DNA of 64,000 nucleotides, from NCBI GenBank assembly GCA_964019155.1, contig OZ025245.1, positions 29,429,045 through 29,493,044 of the forward strand, read 5' to 3'. The first letter of the stretch is position 1. The number at the start of each line of letters is the position of its first letter. The position numbers and the translations under genes were made by a program. This document shows positions 1-10,763 of this stretch, piece after piece. Origin of the DNA: Osedax fenrisi (lineage: Eukaryota > Annelida > Polychaeta > Sabellida > Siboglinidae). Under the pieces are notes generated by a model. That model saw nothing but the letters and a program-made list of their open reading frames with translations, did not search any database and was not told where the DNA came from.

Positions 1-174
1 ATTCATAAAGACGAGACCGGATTCAATCCTGGAGAACATATGAAAGACGTCTCGGGCAATAACGGAGATAATCTTTATCATATTGATGGATACATTCATC
101 TAATCAAGAAGGAAGATAACCATTTACGATCTTATTTATCCAGAAATTATACATTGTATATTAATATAAATTAA
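1..174 (+). CDS. 3' end of an unrecognised protein-coding exon (partial)
   Basis: Frame 1 is open from the window edge through 57 codons to TAA at 172-174. Codon use is mixed and the base composition is clearly less AT-biased than the DNA that follows, which supports real coding. The piece is hydrophilic (HKDETGFNPGEH near the start, HLIKKEDNH further on) with no membrane segment or motif I can assign. A canonical AATAAA lies at 223-228, about 50 bases after the stop, as expected for a terminal exon. The upstream part is outside the window, so length, start and function are unknown. It could be the last exon of a host gene or of a transposon gene. Confidence 0.5.
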   Translation: MHKDETGFNPGEHMKDVSGNNGDNLYHIDGYIHLIKKEDNHLRSYLSRNYTLYININ

Positions 175-222
175 TTCTCATAACACAATAATAATTATAA
201 TACTATCTATCTTCAACTTATT

Positions 223-228
223 AATAAA
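223..228 (+). promoter_or_regulatory. Poly(A) signal AATAAA for the partial gene at the left edge
   Basis: Canonical hexamer about 50 bases after the TAA at 172-174. In DNA this AT-rich such hexamers are common by chance, so its spacing is the only support. Confidence 0.35.
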
Positions 229-432
229 ATCTATTATAATTTATAATCTTACTCATAAATATTCGTAATATATATACACAAAATTGCAAGATTATCGTGA
301 ATAATATTTGATGATACGTGTTCTTTAGAAGAACACATGTAGTTTATAATATACAAATTAATATTTTAAACTAATTGATATTATGGTTATTTTTCATTAT
401 ATTTCATTAATTTCATAGTATCATAAATGTTA

Positions 433-1420
433 TTAGAGTTTAAATTACTTCTTAAGCTATTATAATATATAATTTAACATCTATTAATAATATTCGTGAT
501 ATATATAACAAATATTCAGATTATTTTGCATCATATTAGGTGATATCCCTCCTATATCCCTCTGTATACAGAGGTTATAAAGCGATACAGTTTAGACTAT
601 GTAAATTAATATTTTACACTTTAATACTTTAATAATGTTATACTATACAATAATTTATAAGGTAATTTTGAATATATCACATTAATATCATTTACAAGTA
701 AATTTATTAGTGTTTATATTACTTCTTAATTTAATTTGTAGTGTCTAACTTAAAGAATATGATGCACGATAATATTGCAATTTTGAATATAATATTATAT
801 AATATATATATATCACGATAATTTATAACGGTAGTAAAATTATATATTATAATAGATTTTATTAATACGTTTAAGTTTAAACAATACGAATTAGATTTAG
901 AAGTAATTTAAACACTAATATAACTAATGATACATATGGTAATGAGATACAATGAAAAATGACCTTATAAATAATTGTAAAATATCAATTTACATACTAT
1001 ACAACTGAACGGGTTATCACTTCATAAATTGTAAAGAAAGTGTATCATAAAATATGACACACGATAATATTGCAGTTTTGTAAATATATACATCACATAT
1101 ATTTATAACGATAGTAAAATTATATATTATAATAGTTTTTATTAATACATTTAAACTTTAATCTCTAAATTAGATAATACAAATTAGATTAAGAAGTAAT
1201 TTAAAGAATTCTAGTAATCTAGTGCGAAGTTATTTCTTGGGGAGTGATATCGTGCGAAGTGTGATAATATATATTAATGTAATTAATTATTTATAAATAG
1301 TAGAATTTATACTAAATACTAAATAACAAGCTGAACTAGATCACTAGTAACCAATTTAAACACTAATAAACATTATTAAACCTATTAAAAAAGTACCTTA
1401 TAAAGTAGTGTAAAATATTA
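433..1420. repeat. AT-rich block with ~150-bp direct repeats and inverted copies
   Basis: A segment at about 756-905 (starts AATATGATGCACGATAATATTG) recurs at 1051-1205 as AATATGACACACGATAATATTG, about 295 bases apart and near-identical over long runs. The piece GAAGTAATTTAAACACTAATA also appears inverted near 710-725 and 435-455. No ORF of note. It looks like a decayed tandem or foldback repeat. Nothing gene-like is seen from 175 to 3120. Confidence 0.55.
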
Positions 1421-1646
1421 ATTAACAAATATTACTATTAATTTAGGGATGCCACTATTCAAATTTACATCACCTAGCTACATATTAAAAACACTAGAAT
1501 TGTACGATTTAATTTCATAATGTTCTTCCCATAATTCACCTAATAATATGTAAATCCGTCATACAGTCATATATACATATATTATTATATGTATATATTG
1601 GGAATAACATTAATGTTATTCCCAATTATAATTATAATTACAATTA

Positions 1647-1699
<53 letters not shown>

Positions 1700-1926
1700 C
1701 TAAGCAATAATGATATTTAATATATAAAATATATCATGTTCTGAATTTTTATTTGCAGGTTATATACCATAACCGTATGGTTATAATATATAATATATAT
1801 TATTTTAAATTGTTACAATTATTGAATAATTGTAATACTTTATAATAAAGTTTATTTATATGATAATGATTATCATAATCTCAATCATATAGAATATGAC
1901 CGGTACTACATTATCATATACCATAT

Positions 1927-1969
<43 letters not shown>

Positions 1970-2586
1970 TATATGATATAATATAGTTTATAAATATTTA
2001 TTCATAGCATAACGTATGCACTATTTAAATTAAAATAATTTAAATAAATTTAAAATTGGTGATAAATGAGAATTATATTAAATTGTAACTGTATATTACC
2101 TTATATCACAATCAATATTCGCCAATTTTATTTTTTAAATTACTATATTAAATAATTATATTAAGAAATATGATAATAATATAATATATAAATATTATAT
2201 ATTATATAAAGGTTTATAAATATAAATTTTAATAATGAATTAGAGTTTATAATTTAGTTTATTATTAATTATATTATTAGGTCAATGCACAAACTTTGAG
2301 GGTGATTTAAAATATGTGGGTCAATGGAATAGATTTAGAGTACCAGATTTTGGTACTCTACATATATGGTCAATGATTAAAAACAAATTTATTATTTCCA
2401 GAAGAGAGTAGATATTGATGTGTATAATAATAACAGATTTGTATTTTATGTAAACTATAAATATATGCTATAAATGATAGCATAGATATATAGCCTATAG
2501 GTATATAAATATATCCTATATATATAATATAAATCAGTGATGAGTAAACTATTATAGTAATCCTAGTATTATAGAACTCTATAATA

Positions 2587-2656
<70 letters not shown>

Positions 2657-3119
2657 TATAAATTGCAATTCAAAGTTTATTTTAAAAACCTTATAGAATT
2701 GTATTCTGTAGGTAAACTGAAAACTCCGGAATAAATTATATATTTTATATGGATTTCTATCAAAATATAGTATATACATTAGAGTGAACCCCACTCAATA
2801 TATATATATATTAACTATAGTGATATGCATATATCCAATCTATGATATAATTGTATATATGTTCCATTCGCAAATATCCTGCCTTGGATGTAGACTTCAC
2901 AATATTTTCGAATAGGAATCATAAAATTATATTGGTTTACGTTTATAATATACTTTTAATAGTGTATGATAAAATCCCATTAACATTATACACAGTGTAT
3001 AGTATTCAATGTTCATAACACCCTTAACTTATAGAATGATATATGTAATGGTACTTGACATAATTAATAACTTACTATATTTACTATAATAATTATAAGG
3101 GTTTTAGAGAAATATTTTT
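1421..3119. other. Gene-free AT-rich stretch with (TA)n tracts
   Basis: No coding sequence is visible. It holds (TA)n runs near 1648-1695, 1929-1966 and 2592-2652, a small hairpin around 2336-2360 (AGAGTACC/GGTACTCT) and the palindrome listed separately. Short open frames here are products of TA repeats. Confidence 0.6.
1597..1626. repeat. Perfect 30-bp palindrome
   Basis: ATTGGGAATAACATT followed at once by its reverse complement with no spacer, centred between 1611 and 1612. It can form a cruciform. No ORF or TIR element around it explains it. Confidence 0.8.
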
Positions 3120-3121
3120 AA

Positions 3122-3425
3122 CATTATTTAATAATTAAAAGGGCATTTACAATAGATGAATTAATTAAAGCTACTAAAAGCATACAAAAGGGAAAATCTG
3201 TTGGCTTAGATGAAATATCAACTGAAGTATGGAAACTAGATGAATTTCAAGAAATCTGACTGAACGCGTGCAATAATTTATATTCTCAAGACTAATGGAA
3301 TGAATGATGCTTATTCCTTTCTATAAAAAATAAGATTTTTATCAAATCTATCAAAAAGAATAATCGGGGAATTACACTAATTATAATTGCAGCTAAGATA
3401 TATATGATTCTCTTAAATAGGATAA
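3122..3425 (+). pseudogene. RTE-like LINE reverse transcriptase remnant
   Basis: The plus strand reads, with stops, an RT N-terminal region: FTIDELIKATKSIQKGKS, then GLDEISTEVWKL (the family 'K-S-x-G-L-D-x-I-x-x-E' box), and after a broken stretch NRGITLIIIAAKIY, which is the RT 'N-Y-R-G-I-S-L' box. Several stops lie between the boxes and the rest of the domain is missing. An old, 5'- and 3'-truncated copy; the RTE-type assignment rests on the wording of these boxes. Confidence 0.6.
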
Positions 3426-3524
3426 GTTCAGATATATCGTTGATAAAGTAAAACAATGGTTATAATCACAAATTTGCATAAATAATTGGTAAAAATTGTA
3501 CATAAAAAAAAATTATTATTTACT

Positions 3525-3597
3525 TTAATGTAATGGATTGAAATATGATGATAGCTTATGTTCATGAACAGTGTTTTATTATTTTTATTAATTTATA
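3525..3597. repeat. Dispersed repeat, copy A (inverted copy near 8875-8945)
   Basis: The segment running from ACTTTAATGTAATGGATTG through ATATGATGATAGCTTATG and GAACAGTGTTTTATT recurs in reverse orientation at about 8875-8945. Both copies abut (TA)n. Probably the 3' end of a LINE or a small transposon; family unknown. Confidence 0.5.
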
Positions 3598-3609
3598 TAT
3601 ACTTACTTA

Positions 3610-5165
3610 CTTTTTACTTTTTTTGGTTTAGGGACTGCATCAGTGTGTTATCAATCGGCCGTCCGTGGGAGGGAATTATTGAATGGGAGGGTAGGCAAGG
3701 GAGAAATAATAAGTCTTAAGGTGTCGTTTAAAGGAGGGAGTTGATGTGTTTGTTCGTAGGTGATTGGGCAGGGAGTTCCAGTGGTAATGGGCAGAGAGGG
3801 CATAGGATCGTATATTGGAAGAGTGGAGTTTGTGTAGATGGGGAGTGGTAAGGATAAAGGTGTTGGGGAGAAACGGGTCTGGAGTGGAGTGATGGGTGTG
3901 TGTAGATGTAGGAGGGAGGCAAGGTAGTCAGGGGAATTGTGGTGAATAGCTTTGTGGATGGTTAGGGAGAGTTTGTACTTTATACGATAGGGGACTGGCA
4001 GCCAGTGTAGTTGTTTTAGGAGTGGAGTAATGGAGTCAGGGGAATGTCGGGGAAGTAAATGGACGCAGCGAACTACAGCGTTTTGGAGTCTCTGTAGTTT
4101 GATGAGTTTGTAGTCCGGGAGGTTAAATAGTAGGGAGTTGCAATAGTCGGATAGGGGTGGATGAGGAAATGGTAATAGCGATGGGGAGGGGAATGGATCG
4201 TCGGATTAAGTGGAGGCAGTGTAGGTGGTAGTGGATGGATGTATGCATGTGTATAATATGATATTCAAGGGAAAGGGTGGTATCAATATGGAAGCCAAGG
4301 TTTCGGACGTGTTGAGAGTAGGGGAGTGTGGTATTGTCGAGTGAGATGGGGGTGGTTCAGGGAGGGTGGAGGAACGTTGTGGTAAGTGGAGAAAAATAGC
4401 TTCCGTTTTAGTGGGGTTACGTTTTAGGGAGTTTGAGATTAGACATTGGTGTATGGACTTGCAAGTCCATACACCAATGATACACGAGGAGAGTCGTTCA
4501 CGGGCATAAGTAGGGGAGTCTGCGCAGTTTAGATATAGTTGAAGGTTGTCAGCGTAAGTATGGAAGGAGATGTCGGGGTGGTCAGTGAAGATGTCAAACA
4601 TGTGGAGGAGATAATTATTGAAGAGGACTGGGCCGAGGACAGAGCCCTGGGGGACACCATGAGTTATGGAGCGGTAGGGGGACGAGTGTGTCTTAATCCT
4701 GTCTGAGGAAGAGCGGTTGGTAATGTAGGAGGTGAACCAGTTGAGGGCAATGCCTTTGTTGCCGATGGCGGAGAGTCTGTGTATGATGACATTGTGATCA
4801 AGGATGTCGAAAGTGAGGACATATCAAGGAGGACGAGTATGGTGCCACGGTTGTTGTTCAGGCCAGAGAGTAGGTCGGAGGTTATGAGGGTTAGGGCGGA
4901 TTCAGTAGATTTGTGGGGGAGGTAGGCGCTTTGGAATATGTTAAGGATATTGTTGGCTGTAAGGTAGGTGATGAGTTGGGAGGATACAACACGTTCGAGG
5001 ACTTTGGAATGGATTGAGAGGTTGGAGATAGGTCGGTAGTTAGAGGAATTCAGGGAGTCAAGATTAGGCTTTTTAAGGATGGGGGAGATGGCATCTACTT
5101 TGAAATCAGGAGGGACGGAGCCGGATGAAAGTGAAGTGCAGGAGATTTTGTGGAGGGGTGAAGCA
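3610..5165 (-). pseudogene. CR1-like LINE, reverse transcriptase and tail (decayed)
   Basis: Reading the minus strand from about 5160 down, RT boxes appear in order. YRPISNLSIHSKVLERVVS (about 5040-4985) is the start of the RT domain. 'NNILNIFQSAYLPHKSTESA' follows, then a variant D-x-S box. GVPQGSVLGPVLF is at about 4670-4620. HTYADNLQLY is at about 4575-4545, where the catalytic YADD has become YADN. NPTKTEAIFLHLPQ follows (about 4420-4380). The tail to about 3640 keeps the typical 'H-Y-x-W-N-S-L-P' region in a shifted frame. Frames shift at least three times and the endonuclease is absent, so it is a 5'-truncated dead copy. It is also less AT-rich than its surroundings, as are other LINEs here. 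Confidence 0.8.
4444..4479. repeat. Perfect 36-bp palindrome inside the LINE RT relic
   Basis: CATTGGTGTATGGACTTG is followed directly by its reverse complement. In the RT reading it falls between the YADN box and the N-P-T-K-T-E box and adds about a dozen residues relative to the usual spacing. It is therefore a small inverted duplication that arose after insertion. Confidence 0.85.
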
Positions 5166-5249
5166 ACGGTGTGGGTATAAGTAGGGGAAGAGGATCAAGG
5201 TATGAGGTTGAGATGGTGGAATTAAGGAGAGAGATTTTGTTACCATTAA

Positions 5250-5560
5250 ATTTCTTTTATGCTGCTATTCATTTGCCATGCTATTATGCTGCTGTTATGT
5301 TGCTATTTAAAGTCTATTATGCTATTATTATGCTGCTATTAATTTTAAAAGTTTATTATACTGCTATTATGTTGCTATTATTATAATAGCCTCATAATAT
5401 ACTTTAAATAGAAACATAACAGCAACATAATAGCATGACAAATTAATAGCAGCATAATAGACATTTAATGGCGACATAATAGTAGTATAATGTAAACATT
5501 TGAAGCTATTAAATATGCTGTTACGCTGTTATTATGAGACTATTACTGTTTGCTGGGATA
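5250..5560. repeat. Foldback repeat rich in TATTATG / CATAATA
   Basis: The left half (from about 5262) repeats GCTATTATGCTGCT-type words. The right half (5395-5490) carries the reverse complement (AACATAACAGCAACATAATAGC). It can form a long imperfect hairpin. A related right-half copy lies at 15610-15800, ending in the same CATTTGAAGCTATTA / TTACTGTTxGxTGGGA words. No gene. Likely a foldback-type MITE. Confidence 0.55.
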
Positions 5561-5577
5561 GAATAATATTATTCTAT

Positions 5578-6090
5578 CACAACCAAACTTACATACTAAA
5601 TATTGCATTCTACTTTGCGCATTTATTGCACAACCAAAGTGCATACTAAATACTGCATTCTACTTTGCGTATTTATTGCACAACCAAAGTGCATACTAAA
5701 TAGTGCATTCTACTTTGCGCATTTATTGCACAAACAAACTTGAATACTAAATACTGCATTTTACATTGCGTATTTATTGCACAACCAAAATTGCATACTA
5801 AATACTGCATTCTATTTTGCGTATTTATTGCGCAACCAAAGTGCATACTAAATACTGCATTCTACTTTGCGTATTTATTGCACAACCAAAATTGCATACT
5901 AAATACTGCATTCTACTTTGCGCATTTATTGCACAAACAAACTTGCATACTAAATATTGCATTATACTTTGCGCATTTATTGCACAAACAAACTTGCATA
6001 CTAAATACTGCATTCTACTTTGCGCATTTATTGCACAAACAAACTTACATACTAAATACTGAATTCTACTTTGCGTATTTATTGCGCACT
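5578..6090. repeat. 50-51-bp tandem satellite, about 10 copies
   Basis: The unit contains TACTAAATACTGCATTCTAC and TTTGCGTATTTATTGCACAA and repeats about every 50-51 bases with a few substitutions per copy. Three frames stay open across it on both strands only because the unit is near a multiple of three. It stops where the relic gypsy protease ORF begins (minus strand), so it sits at the truncated 3' side of that element. Confidence 0.85.
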
Positions 6091-6151
6091 AGACTATTTT
6101 ATTTTATTTTATTCATATTGCAATAAAATAGAAACAAAAAATGCGCAAATA

Positions 6152-6412
6152 TTACGCAAAGTTAAATCTGTTGTTTACTGGGATGACATTGCCATAATTA
6201 TGTACTCCCATGCCATTAGCTGCCTTTAACCTTAGCTGTGGTGATTCTATTACCTCTAGCCCTAACTCCTTAACTATTCTATATGGAATTATTGATACCT
6301 GACTTCCCGTGTCAACTAAAAACTGTACTACCCTCACTTTCGTCCCTACACTAATCTTAACTCCTGCTCGCGGACAACCGCCTATTAACCAGGAATTCGA
6401 CCTATTCTCCAT
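6152..6412 (-). pseudogene. Ty3/gypsy protease fragment (truncated pol start)
   Basis: An 86-residue reading frame carries the aspartic protease core VQFLVDTGSQVSIIP, where DTG is the catalytic triad, followed by a second-strand segment rich in hydrophobics. The same core (LDTGSQVSIVP) occurs in the intact element at 52058. It lies just downstream of the Gag ORF in the -1 frame. Everything after it (RT, RNase H, integrase, 3' LTR) is missing; the frame ends near the 50-bp satellite. Domain identity is clear and the element is non-functional. Confidence 0.8.
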
Positions 6413-6426
6413 CCCCGTAACCTGAC

Positions 6427-7224
6427 CTACTGAGATGGGTTACCATTTAAATTGGTTGCCGTTTTACACCATCTCGAAATATGTCCTATCTCACCACACC
6501 GATAACATCTAACCATCGGTCTACCTACTTGCCCATGTCTCTCTACCTGTCTAACACCACTCTCCCTTAATCTATACTCTAGTTCTCTAACATGATTCCC
6601 CAGCCTTTTAATTTCATCTCTATCTGTACTATCTACTCTATCTACCTTTACCGCCCGAGTCTCATATCCACCACTTCCCTCCTCCCTAAGTGACTCGAAC
6701 AGTCGTGCCCTCTCCCGTACCTGGCTGAATGTCTTAAGCTCCCCAGTCACTAGTAACTCCCTCCTTAGACTCCTATCCCATACATCACTTTTGAATGTGT
6801 CTACCATCAACGATTCCCAACCATCCACATCCTCCTTTAACTCTACTCCCAATCTTAAAATATCATCCGCAAAAGAAGTAATGCTCTCCTCTTCCCCTTG
6901 TCTCCTTTCTACCATTACTCTTAACCTCACCCCTCGTGCCCTCTTCTGCTTACACCTATTCCTCAAACCCTTAAATATCGCTTGCTTACTTAATAGAGCC
7001 TCGCCTAGCATTGCCAATTCTAACTTAGCGCCCCCACGTATGTGGTAAAGTATAAATCCAGCTGCCTCCTCCCCTTTAAATCCTAATAAGCTTACGCATT
7101 CATCCGCCATATTTATCCACTCATTCACATCTATGCCATCACTAAAATTTGACAATTTAACATAACTCGAATCCCTCTTAGGTGGCCTCCCTACAGGTTT
7201 GGTATCCTTATCTACCTCGGTCAT
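6427..7224 (-). CDS. gag: Gag of a truncated Ty3/gypsy element
   Basis: The frame is open to 7284. The likely start is the Met at 7224 (MTEVDKD), because the first 20 codons derive from leader and an A-run. About 265 residues. The capsid-like region includes WINMADECVSLLGFKGEEAA and a later WESLMVDTFKSDVWDRSLRR. A charged stretch follows, and a C-terminal CCHC zinc knuckle (CYRCGEIGHISRWC). The intact Gag at 50862 has a matching order and wording (WLDSADSCIAIKGLKEDAA ... CYRCGMHGHLANVC), so the two belong to related lineages, but this one lacks the 7-residue repeat domain. No internal stops, yet the element has lost most of pol and cannot be autonomous. Confidence 0.8.
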   Translation of the reverse strand: MTEVDKDTKPVGRPPKRDSSYVKLSNFSDGIDVNEWINMADECVSLLGFKGEEAAGFILYHIRGGAKLELAMLGEALLSKQAIFKGLRNRCKQKRARGVRLRVMVERRQGEEESITSFADDILRLGVELKEDVDGWESLMVDTFKSDVWDRSLRRELLVTGELKTFSQVRERARLFESLREEGSGGYETRAVKVDRVDSTDRDEIKRLGNHVRELEYRLRESGVRQVERHGQVGRPMVRCYRCGEIGHISRWCKTATNLNGNPSQ

Positions 7225-7329
7225 GATAGTTTTAGTTACAAAAGCAAAAAAAAAAATGTTAAATAGGTTACTGAAACAGTCCACGTATATTGCACTTAGC
7301 TACCACAATCACGCACTCAATAAATACAC

Positions 7330-7700
7330 TAACGTATGATACCGGGTACCGATTGGTACTTCCGGGTTTCTCGTGGCGTCTGCTTTACCGGGTACCAGTT
7401 GTCCTTCCGGGTTTCTCGTGGCGTCGATACACCGTTGTGTATGATACCGGGTACCGATTGGTACTTCCGGGTTTCTCGTGGAGTCTGCTTTACCGGGTAT
7501 CAGTTGTCCTTCCGGGTTTCTCGTGGCGTCTTCTTTTACCGGGTACCAGTTGTCCTTCCGGGTTTCTCGTGGCGTCGATACACCGTTGTGTATGATACCG
7601 GGTACCGATTGGTACTTCCGGGTTTCTCGTGGCGTCTGCTTTACCGGGTATCAGTTGTCCTTCCGGGTTTCTCGTGGCGTCGATACACGGTTGTCTACAG
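7330..7700 (-). repeat. Tandem leader repeats between PBS and gag
   Basis: Five to six copies of a ~50-60-bp unit built on ACGAGAAACCCGGAAG, a spacer, and GGTACCCGGTA (minus-strand reading), alternating with a longer form containing ACAACGGTGTATCGACGCC. They lie in the 5' untranslated leader. The intact element's leader at about 50456-50490 contains a single unit of the same wording (CGAGAAACCCGGAAGTAC ... CGGTACCCGGTA). Expansion happened in this copy or its lineage. Confidence 0.85.
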
Positions 7701-7714
7701 TTGAGATAATAGTA

Positions 7715-7728
7715 GCCGCTGTCACCAA
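7715..7728 (-). promoter_or_regulatory. Primer binding site of the gypsy relic
   Basis: On the minus strand TTGGTGACAGCGGC follows the LTR end directly. The intact element has TTTGGTGACAGCGGC at the same place, which confirms both the LTR boundary and the family link. The tRNA it matches was not identified. Confidence 0.75.
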
Positions 7729-8126
7729 TGTTGTACGGTCGCCGTATAGACGTAGTACTGTTATCCACAGAAGAAAGAACAACTGTGTTTCTATTTTAAT
7801 CAACTTTATTCAGTATCAACCTATATAGGATAGTATGTAATAATAATAATAATAATAACAATAATATAATAATAATAGTTTACCGTGTATGCGGGTTCGT
7901 CGATTCTATATTAGTTAGTAAATAACTGACACTATACGTTTGGTGTCCAAAATCAGAATGAAACAAATAACATAAACGCGAATCAATATTTACTGAACGC
8001 GTTCCACTCCAGTGCATCGGATAGTGGCAGTGTATTTATGGAATACCGATTGCGATAGCTACAATATACGTTCGCAGTCGAGGCGCTCTTATACAATCTA
8101 AACCTATCATGACTCACTCTATAACA
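7729..8126 (-). repeat. 5' LTR of the gypsy relic
   Basis: Begins TGTTATAGAGTGAGTC and ends CGTACAACA on the minus strand, 398 bp, TG...CA bounded, inserted in a (TA)n tract and followed at once by the PBS. An AATAAA-containing stretch (GATACTGAATAAAGTTG) lies in its last third. No matching 3' LTR is present in the window. Confidence 0.75.
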
Positions 8127-8438
8127 TATATATATATATATAATATCATTTAACACAAGATCACTGGTATTCTTTAAAGTTGATGGTAAATATTATTTAT
8201 TAAATATAGATAAATTTGCACAATGATATATAATTTGTTATGTTAACTAATTAAGTATATTATATGTATATATATAAATCACGAAGCTTTTAACCAGGGG
8301 TTTCGTACTAAACTATGCACATTAATCAAATAAAATAAAATTTGTATACTAAGCACAATATTTGATTGACTCAATTCATGATTTAATGCAGCAAAAAAAA
8401 AGAAAAATAAAACCAAAAAACCCTAAAATACCAATCCG

Positions 8439-8473
<35 letters not shown>

Positions 8474-8814
8474 TGTATATATATAACAAATATTATGTTC
8501 CTAGTTCCATGCGGTTCGTTAAGTGGGTACTATACAAATTATTCATCTGCAATAATTAAATATATTAATTTAATAATTATATAGGAATATATATATGAAT
8601 GAATTAATGCAATCAGTTTATAGACATACGAAATACGAAATACTATATCATACGTCTATGGAGGATGAGTGAAAGCCTAGACTTTATTTGATCGATACCT
8701 CCAATATGTTCATGTACAGATTATAAAATTAGTAAAAGTAATAAAATAATAATAATGATTCATATGTTAGCATTCTTTGTAATATAATTAGCAAATGCAA
8801 CAATAAAATAGAAG

Positions 8815-8876
<62 letters not shown>

Positions 8877-9319
8877 TAATAAAAATAATAAAACACTGTT
8901 CAGGAACATAAGGTATCATCATATTTCAATCCTTTACATTAAAGTAAATTATAAAATAAGATAATAAAATAATTATATAATATTAAAATATATTAACATA
9001 TATACTAGTAAAATATGTAAATTTATAATATTGTAATATTGAGAACTAGTTAATAAAAATAGTAAATTATTATAAATACGTGTAGAATAAAAATATCTAA
9101 AATTATGTTATAAAATTGAAACAACTAAACAAAAATTAATCATCTTTCAATAAGACGTGCAATGGCGCCGCATTCCTGTCAAATTACAGATGAATAATAA
9201 TACCAATAATAATTTAAAAAATATTTAAAACAATAAACGAAACAAGATGTAAAACAAATATTAATATTAAAAAAATAAATATTAAAATATATAAAATATA
9301 TAAAAAAAAACTAATATTT
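8127..9319. other. Gene-free AT-rich stretch
   Basis: Contains (TA)n at about 8447-8469 and 8819-8872, a core piece (8378-8445, TGCAGCAAAAAAAA ... AAAAAACCCTAAAATACCAAT) shared with the small TIR elements at 42779 and 58203, and the inverted dispersed repeat at 8875-8945. No ORF or RNA gene recognised. Confidence 0.55.
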
Positions 9320-10079
9320 ACTTATAAATGAATATTTTAATGTTTTTTTTTAGAATAAATACATTATTAATATTATTTGTTCGTAAAAGATTATTAAACA
9401 TTAATTCATTATATAACTTTGGTCCTTTAAAAAATATTGTATTTTTTAATGTATTTGATTTCATAAGTGGTAGAATAAATTTATTTTGTAGTTTATTTAA
9501 CTTGAAATATGAGTTATAATCTAATTTATATTTATTATTTAAGAAATTATAGATTAATAATGTGTTTCTATATATAATTAGATCTTCAAATTTTAAAATA
9601 TAATTTTTTTTTAAAAAGGACCAGTATGTGTTAGACGTATTAATGGTAATTTTGATTTATATATTATTTGTTTATTAATAATTCTTATAACTTTTTTCTG
9701 TAGCATAATTAATTTTGTAATATTTGATTTATAAGTATTTGACCATACTTCAATTCCATATGATAAATTAGATAAATAGAACAAATTATACAACAACATT
9801 AAATTTTTTGTATCTAAAAAAAGATATTTTTTTTATAGTATATATAATTTTTGACAATTTATTAGATAAATAATTTATATGTTTTTTGTAGGTCATTTGG
9901 GAATCTAAGTAGATCCCAAGAAATGTATAATTATTTACTATATCGATTTTAATGTTATCTATTGTTATATCTTTTAATATAGCAGAATTTATATATGACA
10001 ATATTTTTGTTTTTTCGATATTTAGCTTAAGCTTATTTACATCAAACCATTTTATTAACTTATCCATGTAATATTGCAA
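9320..10079 (-). pseudogene. LINE reverse transcriptase C-terminal region (truncated)
   Basis: Minus-strand frames give the RT thumb and post-RT region. KLIKWFDVNKLKLNIEKTKI is the typical W-x-x-x-N-K-L-x-L-N-x-x-K-T box. FLGIYLDSQMTYKKHI is the F-L-G-I-x-L-D box. A segment with LSYGIEVWSNTYKSN and a lysine-rich tail ending near 9328 follow. At least one frameshift lies near 9790. No catalytic FADD box is present, so the copy is 5' truncated. Box order matches CR1/jockey-type LINEs. Confidence 0.75.
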
Positions 10080-10763
10080 TAACTATGTCTGATTCTCCAT
10101 TATGAAAACTATATATTCTTGATTCCCTTTATACTTATCATTGCCAATCATATGATGTAGGAATATTTTCCGCTAGAGTTTCTGGTACAAAATCTATTGA
10201 TAAATCTTTGTTATTAAAACGCACTATTATTTGTAATACTAATACAATATACGATAACAGTATAATTATTATACAAGCTATACAACATCTTTTTTAATAA
10301 ATATTTAAAATTAAAATTTCATTTATTTTTTTTGCATTTCTGCAATCAAGCTCTTTCCGCAATGTTTGACTTTTATTTTCCACTTTTCACTATCAATCAT
10401 CAGTATATATATTATTGCATATGTATTGTAATGTCAATTTTAGTGTATTACCCTTTTAATAAGTAATATCTTATCATATGTATGTTGTAGTTATCTGGAA
10501 ATCTATGAAAACTATTATATTCTATCTACCATTTAATATATTTATTTTACTTTATAGAATGAGTTATTACATAATTAAATTACATTCTTCTAAAATCTTG
10601 GTTCGAAAAGTGTGAAAATCTCAACATAAATGTTAGTAATATAAAACATTGTATTTATGCAGAAAAAATATAAAATTTATTTAATTCTTTTAATTTATAT
10701 TATTCTTTTAATGCAGTATCATTATTGTATTACTAAATATCTTTATTCTTGAATAATTTACAG
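10080..10763. other. Gene-free stretch before the DUF4806-like relic
   Basis: AT-rich, no ORF, no repeat recognised. It ends in a polypyrimidine-poor TTTACAG acceptor at 10763. An upstream exon of the next gene could lie here but none can be supported. Confidence 0.4.

Noticed and set aside
5740..6126. 128-residue frame over the 50-bp satellite, and its shadows
   Set aside because: Open only because of repeat period; no start context and no family.
7336..7828. Plus-strand frames of 101-122 residues with GFSWR repeats
   Set aside because: They are the gypsy leader repeats read on the opposite strand.
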